Source of the DNA: Mycobacterium sp. DL440
Lineage (GTDB): Bacteria; Actinomycetota; Actinomycetes; Mycobacteriales; Mycobacteriaceae
DNA: 64,000 nucleotides
Assembly (NCBI RefSeq): GCF_011745145.1
Contig: NZ_CP050191.1
Location: forward strand, 833,991-897,990
Direction: 5' to 3'
This document shows positions 8,296-17,033 of the stretch, piece by piece. How positions within the stretch are numbered: position 1 is the first letter of the stretch; each line of letters opens with the position of its first letter. The position numbers and the translations under genes were made by a program. The notes beneath the pieces are model-generated. The model saw only the letters and a program-made list of their open reading frames with translations. It was not told the origin of the DNA and ran no database searches.

Positions 8296-10017
8296 TCATT
8301 TCGCGATGAAGCTGTTGCGAAGGGCCATCCGCTGAATTTTCTCGCTAGCGTTGCGGGGCAACGGTTTATCGGTCAGCGCTAGGTATTTTGGCACCTTGAA
8401 GGCGGGCAGTTCGGTGCGAAGGTGCTCGTGCAGTTCGGTTTCGGTGAGTGCGGAATCGGCCTGGGGGTGGCACACCATCGCCAACTCCTCGCCCATGGCA
8501 TCGTCGGGGACGCCGAAGACGGCGACCTCTTTCACCGATGGGTGTCGGTAGGCGACGTTCTCGATTTCGATGGGGGCGATGTTCTCTCCGCCGCGGATGA
8601 CGATCTCCTTGATCCGCCCGGTGATGTGCAGGAAGCCGTCGTCGTCGACATGGCCCAGGTCGCCGGTGCGCAGCCAGCCGTCGGAGGTGAACGCTTGCCC
8701 GGTGATGTCGTCACGGTGCCAGTAGCCGGGAGTGACGGTGATGCCGCGCAGTTGAATTTCACCGTCCAGTCCTGACGGGAGCGTGTTGCCCGCAGTGTCG
8801 ACAGCCCGTAGGTCGATGATCGGTGAGACGATGCCGGCGGCCATAGGTTTGAGATCGAACACCGGTCCACTCATGGTTGCGCACACTGATGTGGTCTCGG
8901 TCATGCCGTAACCCGACGACCGGTTCTCGATGCCGAGTCTGTCGCGCAGCAGCTCGGGAAGCCCGGTGGGAGTGGCGGCCCCGGCTGAGGCCACTCGCGA
9001 GATGGACGACAGGTCGAAGTCGTCGAACTTGGGATGAGTCAGCAGGTCCTTGAGGATTGCCGGCACGGTCGAGAGCATCGTGATCTTCTCGGTCTGGATG
9101 GTCCGCATCGCCGTCTCGGCGTCCCATTTGCGTAGTAGCACCACCTTGTGTCCTACTGCGCACGGCACCAGAAATCCGCTGAACAGTCCGGTCGCGTGAA
9201 ACAGCGGCACCGTCACCAGCGGCGCTTCGACGGTTGCGCCTCCGCGCAGTTCGACGGGGCCGCCGAATTCCAGGGCGAGGAACCCGACCAGCATCATGTT
9301 CATCAGTGCCTGCCCAACCGAGACATGCTGGTACACAACCCCTTTCGGGTGTCCGGTGCTACCCGATGTGTAGAGCAGCATCGCCGTGTCTTCGGGGGCC
9401 GGTTTTGCGGCGGAGTACTCGCGACCGCGACCTGCTGCCACGGCGTCCCGGATGATTCGTACGTCGAGACCCATCGCCGACTCGTCTGCCAGGTGCGCTA
9501 TGTCGCCGTCGACATCGCTGAACAGCACCGCCAATGGACCTTGGCGGAGTGCATCCGCCGCCAGCCTGAGCCGGGGTAGGTCAGCGGCGAGCACGGTCGG
9601 ATCCGAGTCGCGCAGCGTGAACTCGAGCTCTTCGGCCGATCCCCAACTGTTGAACGGCACTGGGATCGCGCCGACATGGATGGCGGCCGCAAAGGTCACG
9701 AGCCAGTCCGGACAGTTGCGCATGGCGATGGCGATCCGGTCCCCGGGATTGACGCCCATGTCGTGCTGCAGGGTGGCGGCCAATCCGTCGACGTCGGCGA
9801 AGAACTTATCGAAGGACCACCGTTGATCACCAAAGACGAGGAAGTCGGCAGCGCCGTGCCCGCGCCCCGAGGTCAGAATGTCGAGCACCGTAGGAGTCGC
9901 GTGAGTGAACACCCGTTGGGGCACGCCGGCCACCCGCCGCTCGGTCACCGCGAAGATCCCATCGGCGGCTGTCAACCGGCGTACGGCTTCGTGGACGAGT
10001 TCAGGAGTCAGAGTCAC
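8296..10017 (-). CDS. Acyl-CoA synthetase (AMP-forming, FadD-like)
   Basis: ANL-superfamily ligase that would activate a carboxylic acid to its CoA thioester via an acyl-adenylate; 573 residues, the usual length. The P-loop-like A3 motif LLYTSGSTGHPKG is near residues 214-226, GYGMTETT follows around 365, and the hinge and C-terminal region has WLRTGDLGHVDDDGFLHITG and a catalytic Lys in RNASEKIQR. Start is GTG 10017 after a strong ribosome site (gaaggaaag). It heads a leftward operon (cupin, nitroreductase, NTF2) and is divergent from a tetR. A box at 10066-10077 lies 49 nt upstream of its start, the same distance as in front of the ACAD genes. Confidence 0.9.
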   Translation of the reverse strand: MTLTPELVHEAVRRLTAADGIFAVTERRVAGVPQRVFTHATPTVLDILTSGRGHGAADFLVFGDQRWSFDKFFADVDGLAATLQHDMGVNPGDRIAIAMRNCPDWLVTFAAAIHVGAIPVPFNSWGSAEELEFTLRDSDPTVLAADLPRLRLAADALRQGPLAVLFSDVDGDIAHLADESAMGLDVRIIRDAVAAGRGREYSAAKPAPEDTAMLLYTSGSTGHPKGVVYQHVSVGQALMNMMLVGFLALEFGGPVELRGGATVEAPLVTVPLFHATGLFSGFLVPCAVGHKVVLLRKWDAETAMRTIQTEKITMLSTVPAILKDLLTHPKFDDFDLSSISRVASAGAATPTGLPELLRDRLGIENRSSGYGMTETTSVCATMSGPVFDLKPMAAGIVSPIIDLRAVDTAGNTLPSGLDGEIQLRGITVTPGYWHRDDITGQAFTSDGWLRTGDLGHVDDDGFLHITGRIKEIVIRGGENIAPIEIENVAYRHPSVKEVAVFGVPDDAMGEELAMVCHPQADSALTETELHEHLRTELPAFKVPKYLALTDKPLPRNASEKIQRMALRNSFIAK

Positions 10018-10065
10018 GTTATCTTTCCTTCGATCCGTCAGCGGTTCGCGAACCCACGGCAGTAA

Positions 10066-10077
10066 AACTACACCGTT
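10066..10077 (-). promoter_or_regulatory. Putative operator (AACRATGTTGTT family), fadD promoter
   Basis: On the minus strand the text reads AACGGTGTAGTT inside AAAACGGTGTAGTTTTA. It resembles the boxes at 10848, 12010 and 17899 and lies 49 nt before the fadD start, in the fadD/tetR divergent region. It is a candidate binding site for the adjacent TetR. Seen by eye only. Confidence 0.45.
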
Positions 10078-10143
10078 TTCCTACATCATGGTGGTGCCGG
10101 TCACAAGGCGGGCCGCGGCCGTTGTCGCGACGTGCACGGTTAG

Positions 10144-10155
10144 AACAACGTCGTC
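10144..10155 (+). promoter_or_regulatory. Putative operator (AACAACGTCGTC) upstream of tetR
   Basis: AACAACGTCGTC resembles the AACAATGTTGTT boxes of the neighbouring genes and lies 67 nt before the tetR start at 10222. It could mediate autoregulation. It is the weakest member of the set. Confidence 0.35.
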
Positions 10156-10221
10156 ACCGTAAGATGACGGGCATGTCGTGGCTGCAGCTCAACCTCACAC
10201 CTCAGCGATGCCGGTCAGTCA

Positions 10222-10809
10222 ATGGCTAAGCCGCTCATACCGGTCGAGGCGATTTACGACCACGCCTTGGCACTGATCGACGCCGATGGTGCGCAGGCGC
10301 TCAACGCGCGTCGCCTGGCTGCGGACCTCAAGTGCTCCACCCGCACGCTCTACCAGCAGGTGGGAAATCGCGAAGAGCTGATTCGGGCGCTCGTCGGCCG
10401 CCACTTCTCGCAGCTGCAATTGGACTTCCACGAATACGACACCTGGGAGTCCACAGCCCGCCAGTGGAGTCTCGCGCTACTCGGCGCGCTGCAGGCGCAT
10501 CCGTTCCTAACCCAACTGATGACTATCGATGACCGCGCTGCCGTCGAGTCCTATGTCGATAAGTTGCTGAAGTCGCTGGTGCGGTCCGGGATCGACCGCC
10601 GGCTCGCCACGGAGTTCTGCCGGTCGTTGGTGAACACGACGATCAACCACACGATTGTCGAAACGCAGGCGCTGCACCCGGCGCCACCTACCCGCACTGG
10701 TGGCGTCGATGCGAAGAGGCGCCAGCGGTCCTTTCTGCGAACCATCGACTGGATCATCGGCGGCGTACGCCAGGACGCGCTTTCAGCGACAACCGCCAGT
10801 CGCCGCTAG
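10222..10809 (+). CDS. TetR-family regulator (module A)
   Basis: Transcriptional repressor candidate of 195 residues. The N-terminal helix-turn-helix is [20 protein letters not shown] followed by [11 protein letters not shown] (about residues 30-65); the remainder is an alpha-helical ligand domain. It is clearly a paralogue of the TetR at 17034-17612, sharing MAKPL, AIYD and VGNREELIR. It is divergent from fadD and runs just ahead of the racemase-like gene, so it probably controls both through the AACRATGTTGTT boxes. Confidence 0.85.
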   Translation: MAKPLIPVEAIYDHALALIDADGAQALNARRLAADLKCSTRTLYQQVGNREELIRALVGRHFSQLQLDFHEYDTWESTARQWSLALLGALQAHPFLTQLMTIDDRAAVESYVDKLLKSLVRSGIDRRLATEFCRSLVNTTINHTIVETQALHPAPPTRTGGVDAKRRQRSFLRTIDWIIGGVRQDALSATTASRR

Positions 10810-10847
10810 CTCGACGGGGCCCGCCACACACCCGAGCCATTTCAGAA

Positions 10848-10859
10848 AACGATGTTGTT
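10848..10859 (+). promoter_or_regulatory. Putative operator (AACGATGTTGTT) before racemase-like gene
   Basis: AACGATGTTGTT lies 11 nt before ATG 10871 (or 2 nt before ATG 10862), so binding here could block transcription or translation initiation. It differs from the 12010 box, AACAATGTTGTT, at one position. Confidence 0.5.
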
Positions 10860-10870
10860 TAATGCACGGT

Positions 10871-11986
10871 ATGAACGACGATGCGGCTGCAAACCCGCCC
10901 AACCACGGTCCGCTCCATGGGATACGGGTGGTTGAGTTCGCGGGAGTGGGCCCGGGGCCGCACGCGGCGATGGTGCTTTCGGATCTGGGTGCTGACGTGG
11001 TGCGCATTCAGCGGCCGGGTTTATTGCCCGTTGCCCGGCTCAACGCCGATGGGATGCTGCGGGGGCGTGCGGTGGTGGAGGCGGACTTGAAGGACGATGG
11101 AGACAAGGCCGCGGTCATGGATCTCATCGCGCGCGCCGATGTCCTGGTCGAGGGTTTCCGCCCGGGGGTAATGGAACGACTGGGATACGGCCCCGAGCGC
11201 GTGCAGCCCTTGAACCCGCGCCTGATCTATGCGCGGATGACCGGCTGGGGCCAGACCGGGCCGCGGGCGCCACGCGCCGGCCACGACATCAATTACTTGG
11301 CTTTGACCGGATTCCTGCACGCGATCGGGCGCCGAGCCGACCGACCGGTCCCGCCGTTGAACCTGGTCGGCGACTTCGGCGGTGGGTCGATGTTCCTGCT
11401 CGTTGGCGTCCTGGCTGCCATCATCGAGCGCCAGACCTCTGATCGCGGCCAGGTGATCGACGCGGCCATCGTCGACGGGGTTTCGGTTCTGGGCCAGATG
11501 ATCTGGGCGTTCCGTGGAATCGGGCTATGGAGCGACGAACGCGGTACCAACATGCTCGACACCGGCGCGCCGTACTACGACACGTATGAAACCGCCGACG
11601 GCGGCTACATGGCCGTCGGAGCCATCGAGCCGCAGTTCTACACGGAGTTACTCGTCGGCCTCGGTCTGTCCGGCCGTGCGGACTTCCCCGACCGCAACGA
11701 CGTGTCGCAGTGGGAGTTGTTGCGGGAGATCTTCACAGAGGCGTTCCTGGCCCGTACCCGCGACGAATGGGTCGGGGTGTTCGACGGTACCGACGCGTGC
11801 GTCACGCCGGTGCTGACGTTCACCGAGGCCGCCACCGACTCGCACATGACGGCCCGCGGAGTCGTTGGCGTCATCGACAACGTCATGCAGGCGTCGATGG
11901 CGCCCCGGTTCTCACGCTCGGTGTCCCGCGCTCCAGAAGGGCCCGCCCGCGTGGCCACCAAGGCGGGCGCGGTATGGAACGACTGA
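10871..11986 (+). CDS. Alpha-methylacyl-CoA racemase-like CaiB/BaiF family protein
   Basis: Class III CoA-transferase superfamily, most like alpha-methylacyl-CoA racemase (AMACR/MCR), which inverts the 2-methyl centre of branched acyl-CoAs so that beta-oxidation can proceed. The AMACR signature GHDINY (His138) and GDFGGGSM (Asp168) match the catalytic His/Asp described for mycobacterial MCR. Length is 371 residues; ATG 10862 would add three. It follows tetR and precedes the ACAD gene. A close paralogue is encoded at 61140-62252. The branched-substrate role is inferred from the family. Confidence 0.85.
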   Translation: MNDDAAANPPNHGPLHGIRVVEFAGVGPGPHAAMVLSDLGADVVRIQRPGLLPVARLNADGMLRGRAVVEADLKDDGDKAAVMDLIARADVLVEGFRPGVMERLGYGPERVQPLNPRLIYARMTGWGQTGPRAPRAGHDINYLALTGFLHAIGRRADRPVPPLNLVGDFGGGSMFLLVGVLAAIIERQTSDRGQVIDAAIVDGVSVLGQMIWAFRGIGLWSDERGTNMLDTGAPYYDTYETADGGYMAVGAIEPQFYTELLVGLGLSGRADFPDRNDVSQWELLREIFTEAFLARTRDEWVGVFDGTDACVTPVLTFTEAATDSHMTARGVVGVIDNVMQASMAPRFSRSVSRAPEGPARVATKAGAVWND

Positions 11987-12009
11987 CTACGACTTTGCAA
12001 AAATATGAA

Positions 12010-12021
12010 AACAATGTTGTT
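12010..12021 (+). promoter_or_regulatory. Putative operator (AACAATGTTGTT) before ACAD
   Basis: AACAA-TG-TTGTT is a perfect inverted repeat around a 2-nt centre, 48 nt before the ACAD start. The ACAD remnant at 17959 has a near-copy 49 nt upstream of its start. Confidence 0.55.
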
Positions 12022-12068
12022 CTAATATCCTGGCCCGAAACGCCCGTCGGGCAGGAGAGGTAGTCGTC

Positions 12069-13358
12069 ATGGCATGGGACTTCAGCGCTGATCAGGATTT
12101 TCAACCCACACTCGACTGGGTTCGGCGCTTCGTCGACGAGGAACTGCGGCCGATCGAGCCGCTGCTTGCGCATCTGTCACCGCAGCAGGCCAAGAGCCTG
12201 TTGGACCCGCTCAAGGATCAAGTTCGCGAGCGAGGCTTGTGGGCCGTGCATCTGCCGAAGGACATGGGCGGCAATGGCTTCGGCCAGCTGCCGCTGGCCC
12301 AGATGAACCTGATCACAGGCCGAGTGGGCCTGGCCATGGAGGTCTTCGGGAACATGGCCCCGGACTCGGGCAACGCCGAACTGATCGCCGAAGGCGGTAC
12401 CGAGGAACAGAAGGACCGCTGGTTGTGGCCCAACCTGCGGGGCGACATGCGTAGTGCCTTCGCCATCACCGAACCGTGGGTGTCTGGCACCGACCCGACG
12501 CAGATCGAGTCGACGGGCGTGTTGACGGGTGACGAGTGGGTGCTCAACGGCCGCAAGTGGATGATCACCAACGCCTCGATCGCTGACTTCATCATCTTCA
12601 TGGTGGTCACCGACCCGGAGGCGCCACCACATCTGCGGTGCTCGATGATCGTGGTGGAGAAGGACACCCCGGGGTTGACCATCTTGCGTGACATCCCCTC
12701 GATGCACGACCCCGATGTCACGTTCGGCCGGATCGGCAACCACGCCGAGGTCGTGCTGGACGATGTGCGCGTCCCACGCGACCACCTGATCGGCCCACAG
12801 GGCCATGGGTTCGTGCTGTCACAGGTTCGGTTGGGTCCGGGACGATTGCATCACGCGACGCGCTGGCTGGCCGAGGCCGAGCGGGCGTTCGACATGATGT
12901 GCGAGCGAGCCCAGTCGCGGTCCTCGTTCGGCAAGAGCTACACCCGCCATCAGATGGTGCAGGAATACATCGCCGACTCCCGTATCGAGCTGGAGACGGC
13001 GAAACTCCTGACCCTGCGGGCTGCGTGGAAGTTCGACCGGGAGGGCAACCGAGCCGCGCGCAGCGACATCGCCATGTGCAAGGTGTACAACGCCCAGGTT
13101 GTGCACAACGTGGTCGACCGGGCATTGCAGGTGCACGGATCCCTTGGCTACAGCGGCGACATGCCGCTGGAGTCGATGTACCGGATAGCGCGGATGGCCA
13201 CACTCGTCGACGGCGCCAACGAAGTGCACAAGGTCAGCGTCGCCAAGAGTGAGCTGGCCCGGTACGAGGCCGTCGACGGCTGGCCCACCGAACACGTCCC
13301 GACCCGACTGGCCGCGGCCCGATCGCGCTTCGCCCACCTGTTGGAAGCCAGCGCGTGA
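12069..13358 (+). CDS. Acyl-CoA dehydrogenase, ACAD10/11-like
   Basis: FAD-dependent acyl-CoA dehydrogenase of 429 residues with N-terminal helical domain, the FAD/substrate segment AFAITEPWVSGTDPTQI (about 137-153), and C-terminal helices ending VDGANEVHKVSVAK. The DGxNEVH text resembles the DGPDEVH of ACAD10/ACAD11 instead of the GGTSEI of ordinary family members. Human ACAD10/11 fuse such a domain to an APH kinase that phosphorylates 4-hydroxyacyl-CoAs. Here the stop codon overlaps the start of an APH-kinase remnant (GTG 13355), and an intact APH lies next to an ACAD remnant at 18 kb. Ribosome site gcaggagaggtagtc. Confidence 0.88.
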   Translation: MAWDFSADQDFQPTLDWVRRFVDEELRPIEPLLAHLSPQQAKSLLDPLKDQVRERGLWAVHLPKDMGGNGFGQLPLAQMNLITGRVGLAMEVFGNMAPDSGNAELIAEGGTEEQKDRWLWPNLRGDMRSAFAITEPWVSGTDPTQIESTGVLTGDEWVLNGRKWMITNASIADFIIFMVVTDPEAPPHLRCSMIVVEKDTPGLTILRDIPSMHDPDVTFGRIGNHAEVVLDDVRVPRDHLIGPQGHGFVLSQVRLGPGRLHHATRWLAEAERAFDMMCERAQSRSSFGKSYTRHQMVQEYIADSRIELETAKLLTLRAAWKFDREGNRAARSDIAMCKVYNAQVVHNVVDRALQVHGSLGYSGDMPLESMYRIARMATLVDGANEVHKVSVAKSELARYEAVDGWPTEHVPTRLAAARSRFAHLLEASA

Positions 13359-13610
13359 ACCGTACCGCGGCGGCTTTCGACCTGCCACGCGTCAGCGGCT
13401 GATCCTGGGGTCCCCTTGTCCGTCATTTTCTACATCGACGGCGACGCGGTGCGCCGCAACGGACTGCCCGATAGCACATGGAGACGTTCGATCGTGCCGG
13501 AAGTCTCCTATGCGAAGTATCGACGCGGCGAGTCCAGCAATCCGCACCACGAATCCGGTGCCGGTGGCATACGCAGATTCGCCGCTGGCGAGAAAGACAC
13601 CGAACCTTGA
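13355..13610 (+). pseudogene. APH-kinase gene remnant with internal deletions
   Basis: Overlapping the ACAD stop, GTG 13355 begins MNRTAAAFDLPRVSG and hits a stop at 13400-13402. This matches the start of the intact kinase at 18192 (MTRTAPPFDVPRFSDW). From about 13420 another frame reads VIFYIDGDAVRRNGLPD, matching VMSYVDGAVVRRDGLPP of the kinase. It joins directly to WRRSIVPEVSYAKYRRGESS, matching WKLAIVLEASYVKHLRGEST near the kinase C-terminus. The order is preserved and the intervening parts, including the catalytic HGD segment, are gone. It is a multiply deleted relic. Confidence 0.8.
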
Positions 13611-13658
13611 GACCTCGGAAACGTCCCGGTGAGGCCGACGTCGATGATCTGCTCCCAC

Positions 13659-14138
13659 TTATAGTTCTGGACTTCCTGGAGCTCTACCAGTCGCAAGAAA
13701 TTGTTCGATTTTCGCAATAAAGTTATATTTTCTCTCAATTTCATTTGTCACGTAAGCGCGAATCTCTGTGATAAGCCCATCTTTAACTTCAAAACAATCA
13801 CAGTCATAGTCAGTAAATGATTCTCCCGTTGGAGGTAGAACCAGGCCTGGCATCAGTGGAAAAGGCTCGGTAAAAGTTCCTTTTTCAGTAAATTCGCACA
13901 CCACCCGGTCGCCCGAGGCTATCAAACTGGTCATATCCCAGCTCCAGTCGGGAAATGCGGTGAAAAATGTCACCATTATTTCCCTCCAGCCCTGCTTGTT
14001 GAGCGGCATCCAGTGAGTACTGTCACCTAAGCGAATGAAGTCTTCAGACATAAGGGCCGATGCGGCTTCAAGATCCTTACTGACGTAAGCATCACTCCAC
14101 GCTCTAACAACCTCTTCGGGTGTCATATTTTTAGACAT
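13659..14138 (-). CDS. SnoaL-like (NTF2-fold) protein in AT-rich block
   Basis: NTF2-like/SnoaL-type protein of 159 residues from ATG 14138 (gggagttgaaa ribosome site). It has the N-terminal helices (EEVVRAWSDAYVSKDLEAAS), ALMSEDFIRLGDSTHW, the family-typical FFTAFPDWSWDM, and late strands (FTDYDCDCFEVKDGLITEI). The family includes polyketide cyclases and small-molecule isomerases, so the function is open. Codons are much AT-richer than in the neighbours; 13741-13800 counts 23 G+C of 60. It is the last gene of a leftward three-gene foreign-looking operon. A truncated relative lies at 16444-16638. Confidence 0.78.
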   Translation of the reverse strand: MSKNMTPEEVVRAWSDAYVSKDLEAASALMSEDFIRLGDSTHWMPLNKQGWREIMVTFFTAFPDWSWDMTSLIASGDRVVCEFTEKGTFTEPFPLMPGLVLPPTGESFTDYDCDCFEVKDGLITEIRAYVTNEIERKYNFIAKIEQFLATGRAPGSPEL

Positions 14139-14287
14139 TTTCAACTCCCAGTTTGAGTGTCCGCCAAATGCAAGCCTGTATCCAGGCATTACCGGCGCAA
14201 TCATCCGTCGAAGGCGCCTATACGCCCCTTGTCCGTGATTTTTTCGGGCGCTCCTCTATTCCCTCACGGCAAGCCTGCCTCAACGAC

Positions 14288-15091
14288 TCACTTGCCTTTG
14301 AAAACCGGCGCTCGCTTTTCCATCATGGCGATGACAGCTTCTCTGCAATCTTCGGTCTGGCTCAACGCCGTTCCAACGCGAGCCTCGAATTGAAGCTGTG
14401 CTTCAAAACCAGGGTCTATGGCCTGATAAACCAACCGCTTGATGTTTTCCACCGAAACCGGCGGCATGCTCGCCAGCTTATTGGCCAATTCCATCGCTGA
14501 CTCCATCAATCCTTCGGGGGGCGTCACTTCCTTTACCAATCCACACCCCATGGCCCATTGAGCGTCTCTTTTCTCTCCAGTACTCAGAAATTCGAGAGCG
14601 ACGGATAGGGAGGTGACCCGCGGCAAGGTATAACTAATCCCCATTTCAGCAGCCAAACCAAAATTGACGAACTGTGGTGTAAAGGAAGCCGTCTCCGACG
14701 CAATGCGATAATCGCAAAGGCTGATCAAAGCCACCGCTATGCCAGAAGTAAAACCATTGATGGCGGCGATCGTAGGCTTCGGGCAATTGTGAAGAGACGA
14801 GGGGAGCACCTGATACGGACCAAAGGGTTTATTGAAATTGAATCGCTCCGCATTTTTACCCATATCCGCTTGAATTTGGCTGATATAAGCAGTGTCACTG
14901 CCCGCGCAGAAGGACTTTCCAGCACCAGTGATAATGATCGCCCTTGTGTCTTCGTCCTTACTGAGCTCATCCATGCACTGACCAAACTCCTGTAAGGCCA
15001 CGCCATCGAATGCGTTATGCTTCTCAGGCCTGTTCAACGTCAACGTGGCCACATGATTGGCCTTGTCTACCGATATTCTTTCGTTTGCCAT
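14288..15091 (-). CDS. Enoyl-CoA hydratase/isomerase family protein in AT-rich block
   Basis: Crotonase-fold protein of 267 residues. The oxyanion-hole segments are KSFCAGSDTAYI (about 60-71) and INGFTSGIAVALISLCDYRI (about 110-130); FGLAAEMGISYTLPR contains the acidic residue region. It probably hydrates or isomerises an enoyl-CoA in the cytosol. ATG 15091 follows gaggagttgagtta. Codon use (att, aaa, caa, tta) differs sharply from flanking genes, and the block 14881-14940 counts 30 G+C of 60, suggesting acquisition from a lower-GC donor. It lies between the quinone-oxidoreductase-like gene and the SnoaL-like gene. Confidence 0.87.
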   Translation of the reverse strand: MANERISVDKANHVATLTLNRPEKHNAFDGVALQEFGQCMDELSKDEDTRAIIITGAGKSFCAGSDTAYISQIQADMGKNAERFNFNKPFGPYQVLPSSLHNCPKPTIAAINGFTSGIAVALISLCDYRIASETASFTPQFVNFGLAAEMGISYTLPRVTSLSVALEFLSTGEKRDAQWAMGCGLVKEVTPPEGLMESAMELANKLASMPPVSVENIKRLVYQAIDPGFEAQLQFEARVGTALSQTEDCREAVIAMMEKRAPVFKGK

Positions 15092-15149
15092 TAACTCAAC
15101 TCCTCAACATCAAGTGAGACACGTTCCATATCACCCACCGGAACACCGA

Positions 15150-15254
15150 TGCCATTACCTCCACCTGGACCGCCACCGCCGAGACATCCTCGCCAAGGTC
15201 GCACTCACCCAGACCTACATCAAGAAGCTCGTCAACAACAACGCTATTAAATGA
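15150..15254 (+). other. High-GC patch within the AT-rich operon spacer, possible gene relic
   Basis: Between two AT-rich genes about 95 bases have host-like composition and, in the plus frame, G/C-ending codons reading DRHRRDILAKVALTQTYIKK before LVNNN and a stop at about 15254. It looks like a helix of a larger enzyme, but I cannot assign a family. No start or ribosome site of its own is evident. Confidence 0.25.
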
Positions 15255-15284
15255 AACAGAATTACAAGACACGAGCCGCCATAA

Positions 15285-16259
15285 TCACAGTACCGCGACT
15301 ACTCTGCCAATCACCTTCCGATCAGCGAGATCGGTCAGCGCGTCAGGTATGTCTTCAAATGATATTTCTCGTTTTATTGGCCGGATCTTACCCGCAGCAT
15401 AGAGTTTCAGTAGATCCTCATGGGTGCGATCCAAGAAGTCTTTGTCATACAAAGCAGCAAGAACACCCACTACCGAGCAGTTTTTAATGACAACAGCCCC
15501 CGTCGCCGCATTTTTCCAACTTCCGCTCGAGTAGCCGATAGCCAATAGTCTCCCTTCATTGGCAATGCACTTGAATGACCGAACAAAGACATCGCCCCCC
15601 ACGGGGTCAAATATCACGTTCGCGCCACGCCCGTCCGTAGCCTTATTGACTGCCTCCGCGAAATCATCCGTGCCGATATCAATCGCCAAAGAAGCCCCCA
15701 GATTGAGACATGCGTTGACTCTTTCCGGGCCTGTAGCGGTAGCGATAACCTTTGCCCCAAGTGCACGGCCCACCTGTATGGCGGCCGATCCAACGCCACC
15801 GGCTCCACCATGAACAAGTAACGTTTCGCCTCGCAATAATTGGCCACGTCTGGCCAAAGCAATATATGCCGTTTGAAACGGTATGAGGAAAGCAGCCGCA
15901 TCCTCATCAGGCATATCATCCGGAATGCAATATGTTGCACTGATCGGTGCAAGGGCCTGCACAGCAAACCCCCCATTTCCCTGGATAAAGGAAGTGGTGG
16001 CAATCACTCGGGAACGAATGGCAAGATCAACTCCTTCACCGACAGCAGTAACCATGCCCACCACCTCCTGACCAGGAGTGAATGGAATTTCCGGGTTGAA
16101 AGCATAAGTTCCTCGGCACATGAACACATCCGGCAAACCTAAAGCCGCAGCCTTAACTAGAATACGGACCTCTCCGGGGCCCGGTTCCGGAACAGCTTTC
16201 TCGCCGAGCTCCAATACCTCTTTCGGCTCGCCATGTTTGATAACCTGCCATGCTCGCAT
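15285..16259 (-). CDS. Quinone-oxidoreductase-like zinc-free MDR dehydrogenase
   Basis: Medium-chain dehydrogenase/reductase of 324 residues, quinone oxidoreductase (QOR/crotonyl-CoA-reductase-like) subgroup. It has the N-terminal GroES-like domain (VLELGEKAVPEPGPGEV), PGQEVVGMVTAVGEGV, and a Rossmann domain with LVHGGAGGVGSAAIQ (about 145-160) for NADPH. It lacks the CGxC structural zinc cluster, as expected for QOR types. ATG 16259 with gaggaaagatgt starts the leftward AT-rich operon (MDR, ECH, SnoaL). It may reduce an enoyl intermediate. A foreign origin is inferred from composition. Confidence 0.85.
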   Translation of the reverse strand: MRAWQVIKHGEPKEVLELGEKAVPEPGPGEVRILVKAAALGLPDVFMCRGTYAFNPEIPFTPGQEVVGMVTAVGEGVDLAIRSRVIATTSFIQGNGGFAVQALAPISATYCIPDDMPDEDAAAFLIPFQTAYIALARRGQLLRGETLLVHGGAGGVGSAAIQVGRALGAKVIATATGPERVNACLNLGASLAIDIGTDDFAEAVNKATDGRGANVIFDPVGGDVFVRSFKCIANEGRLLAIGYSSGSWKNAATGAVVIKNCSVVGVLAALYDKDFLDRTHEDLLKLYAAGKIRPIKREISFEDIPDALTDLADRKVIGRVVAVL

Positions 16260-16443
16260 ACATCTTTCCTCTACATCAGATTCCTTAATATAGTTATAAG
16301 ATCCTAATCTTCGAAATATCGCATGACTGAAACTTCACAAAAACATGCGCCCGATATCGAATTCGGGTCGTTGCGACGTCGACACGCCTCCGGCGGATAT
16401 CTCCGACCGGCGTCGGGCCTGTCCGCATGTGTTGACGTTGTTC

Positions 16444-16638
16444 CTAACGCCAGTCAGGAAACACCGCGCAGAAACTCTTCAAGAATCCGCCCCAGTCGTT
16501 CCTTGCCATGGGGTATTCCCACGACGGGTCGCTGTAGTGCTTGTAGTCGTCCGACATCAAGCTCAAACACTCGTCGATGTCATGCCGGTGAATGGCGTCA
16601 TTCCAGGCGGGGGAAGTTGCTTCTGGATCGATGGGCAT
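16444..16638 (-). pseudogene. Truncated SnoaL-like gene
   Basis: ATG 16638 follows a good ribosome site (gaaggaaggcagc) and encodes MPIDPEATSPAWNDAIHRHD, DECLSLMSDDYKHYSDPSWE and KSFCAVFPDWR before a TAG. In relatives, including the copy at 13659-14138, FPDW sits near the middle of the protein and some 90 residues follow. The rest is missing; the sequence beyond the stop is not recognisable. It is a 5' fragment of high-GC composition, unlike the AT-rich homologue nearby. Confidence 0.65.
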
Positions 16639-17033
16639 CCGCGTGCTGCCTTCCTTCGAATGACCCGACCCTTGGGCGGGGCGGATACGACGGGTTACCG
16701 GCGGCGGCCATACCTCTGTGCCGATCACGAAGGGTCAGTTGGCCGTTCCGCTCGATGAATCTCATGAAAGCACAGGCATCAACCAAAGACAACCGTGTTT
16801 TCTTAATGTCGCCCGTGGACTTATAGGGGGCGCCGCGGGGGCCGAGTGGTGCGATCGAAGTGGTCGCGATGCACTCGGCGCCGCAGTCCGGCGACATGCC
16901 GCTCAGCGGTCGTTCGGCCCTGAAGGGGGCAGGCAATCTCACAGCCGGTGTGCATCTCGACCGTGCGCGTCGGCGGGAACGTGCCCACGCTCGCGCCCCG
17001 GCGTGAGTGTTTACATGGACAAGGCTTGGTCCG
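16639..17033. other. Region with no supported gene
   Basis: About 395 bases between the truncated SnoaL-like gene and the 3' end of the leftward tetR. Open frames here are short and show no family-like text or good ribosome sites. It may be debris from the rearrangements that split the two ACAD/APH modules. I see no transposase, no terminal inverted repeats and no tRNA. Confidence 0.5.

Noticed and set aside
13630..16330. Insertion sequence or transposon
   Set aside because: The AT-rich block looks imported, but I found no transposase or integrase text, no terminal inverted repeats and no target duplication by eye.
16323..16826. Plus-strand 167-codon frame at the right end of the AT-rich block
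   Set aside because: The translation is low-complexity Ser/Arg/Pro text without motifs, and the opposite strand carries a recognisable SnoaL fragment with a ribosome site.
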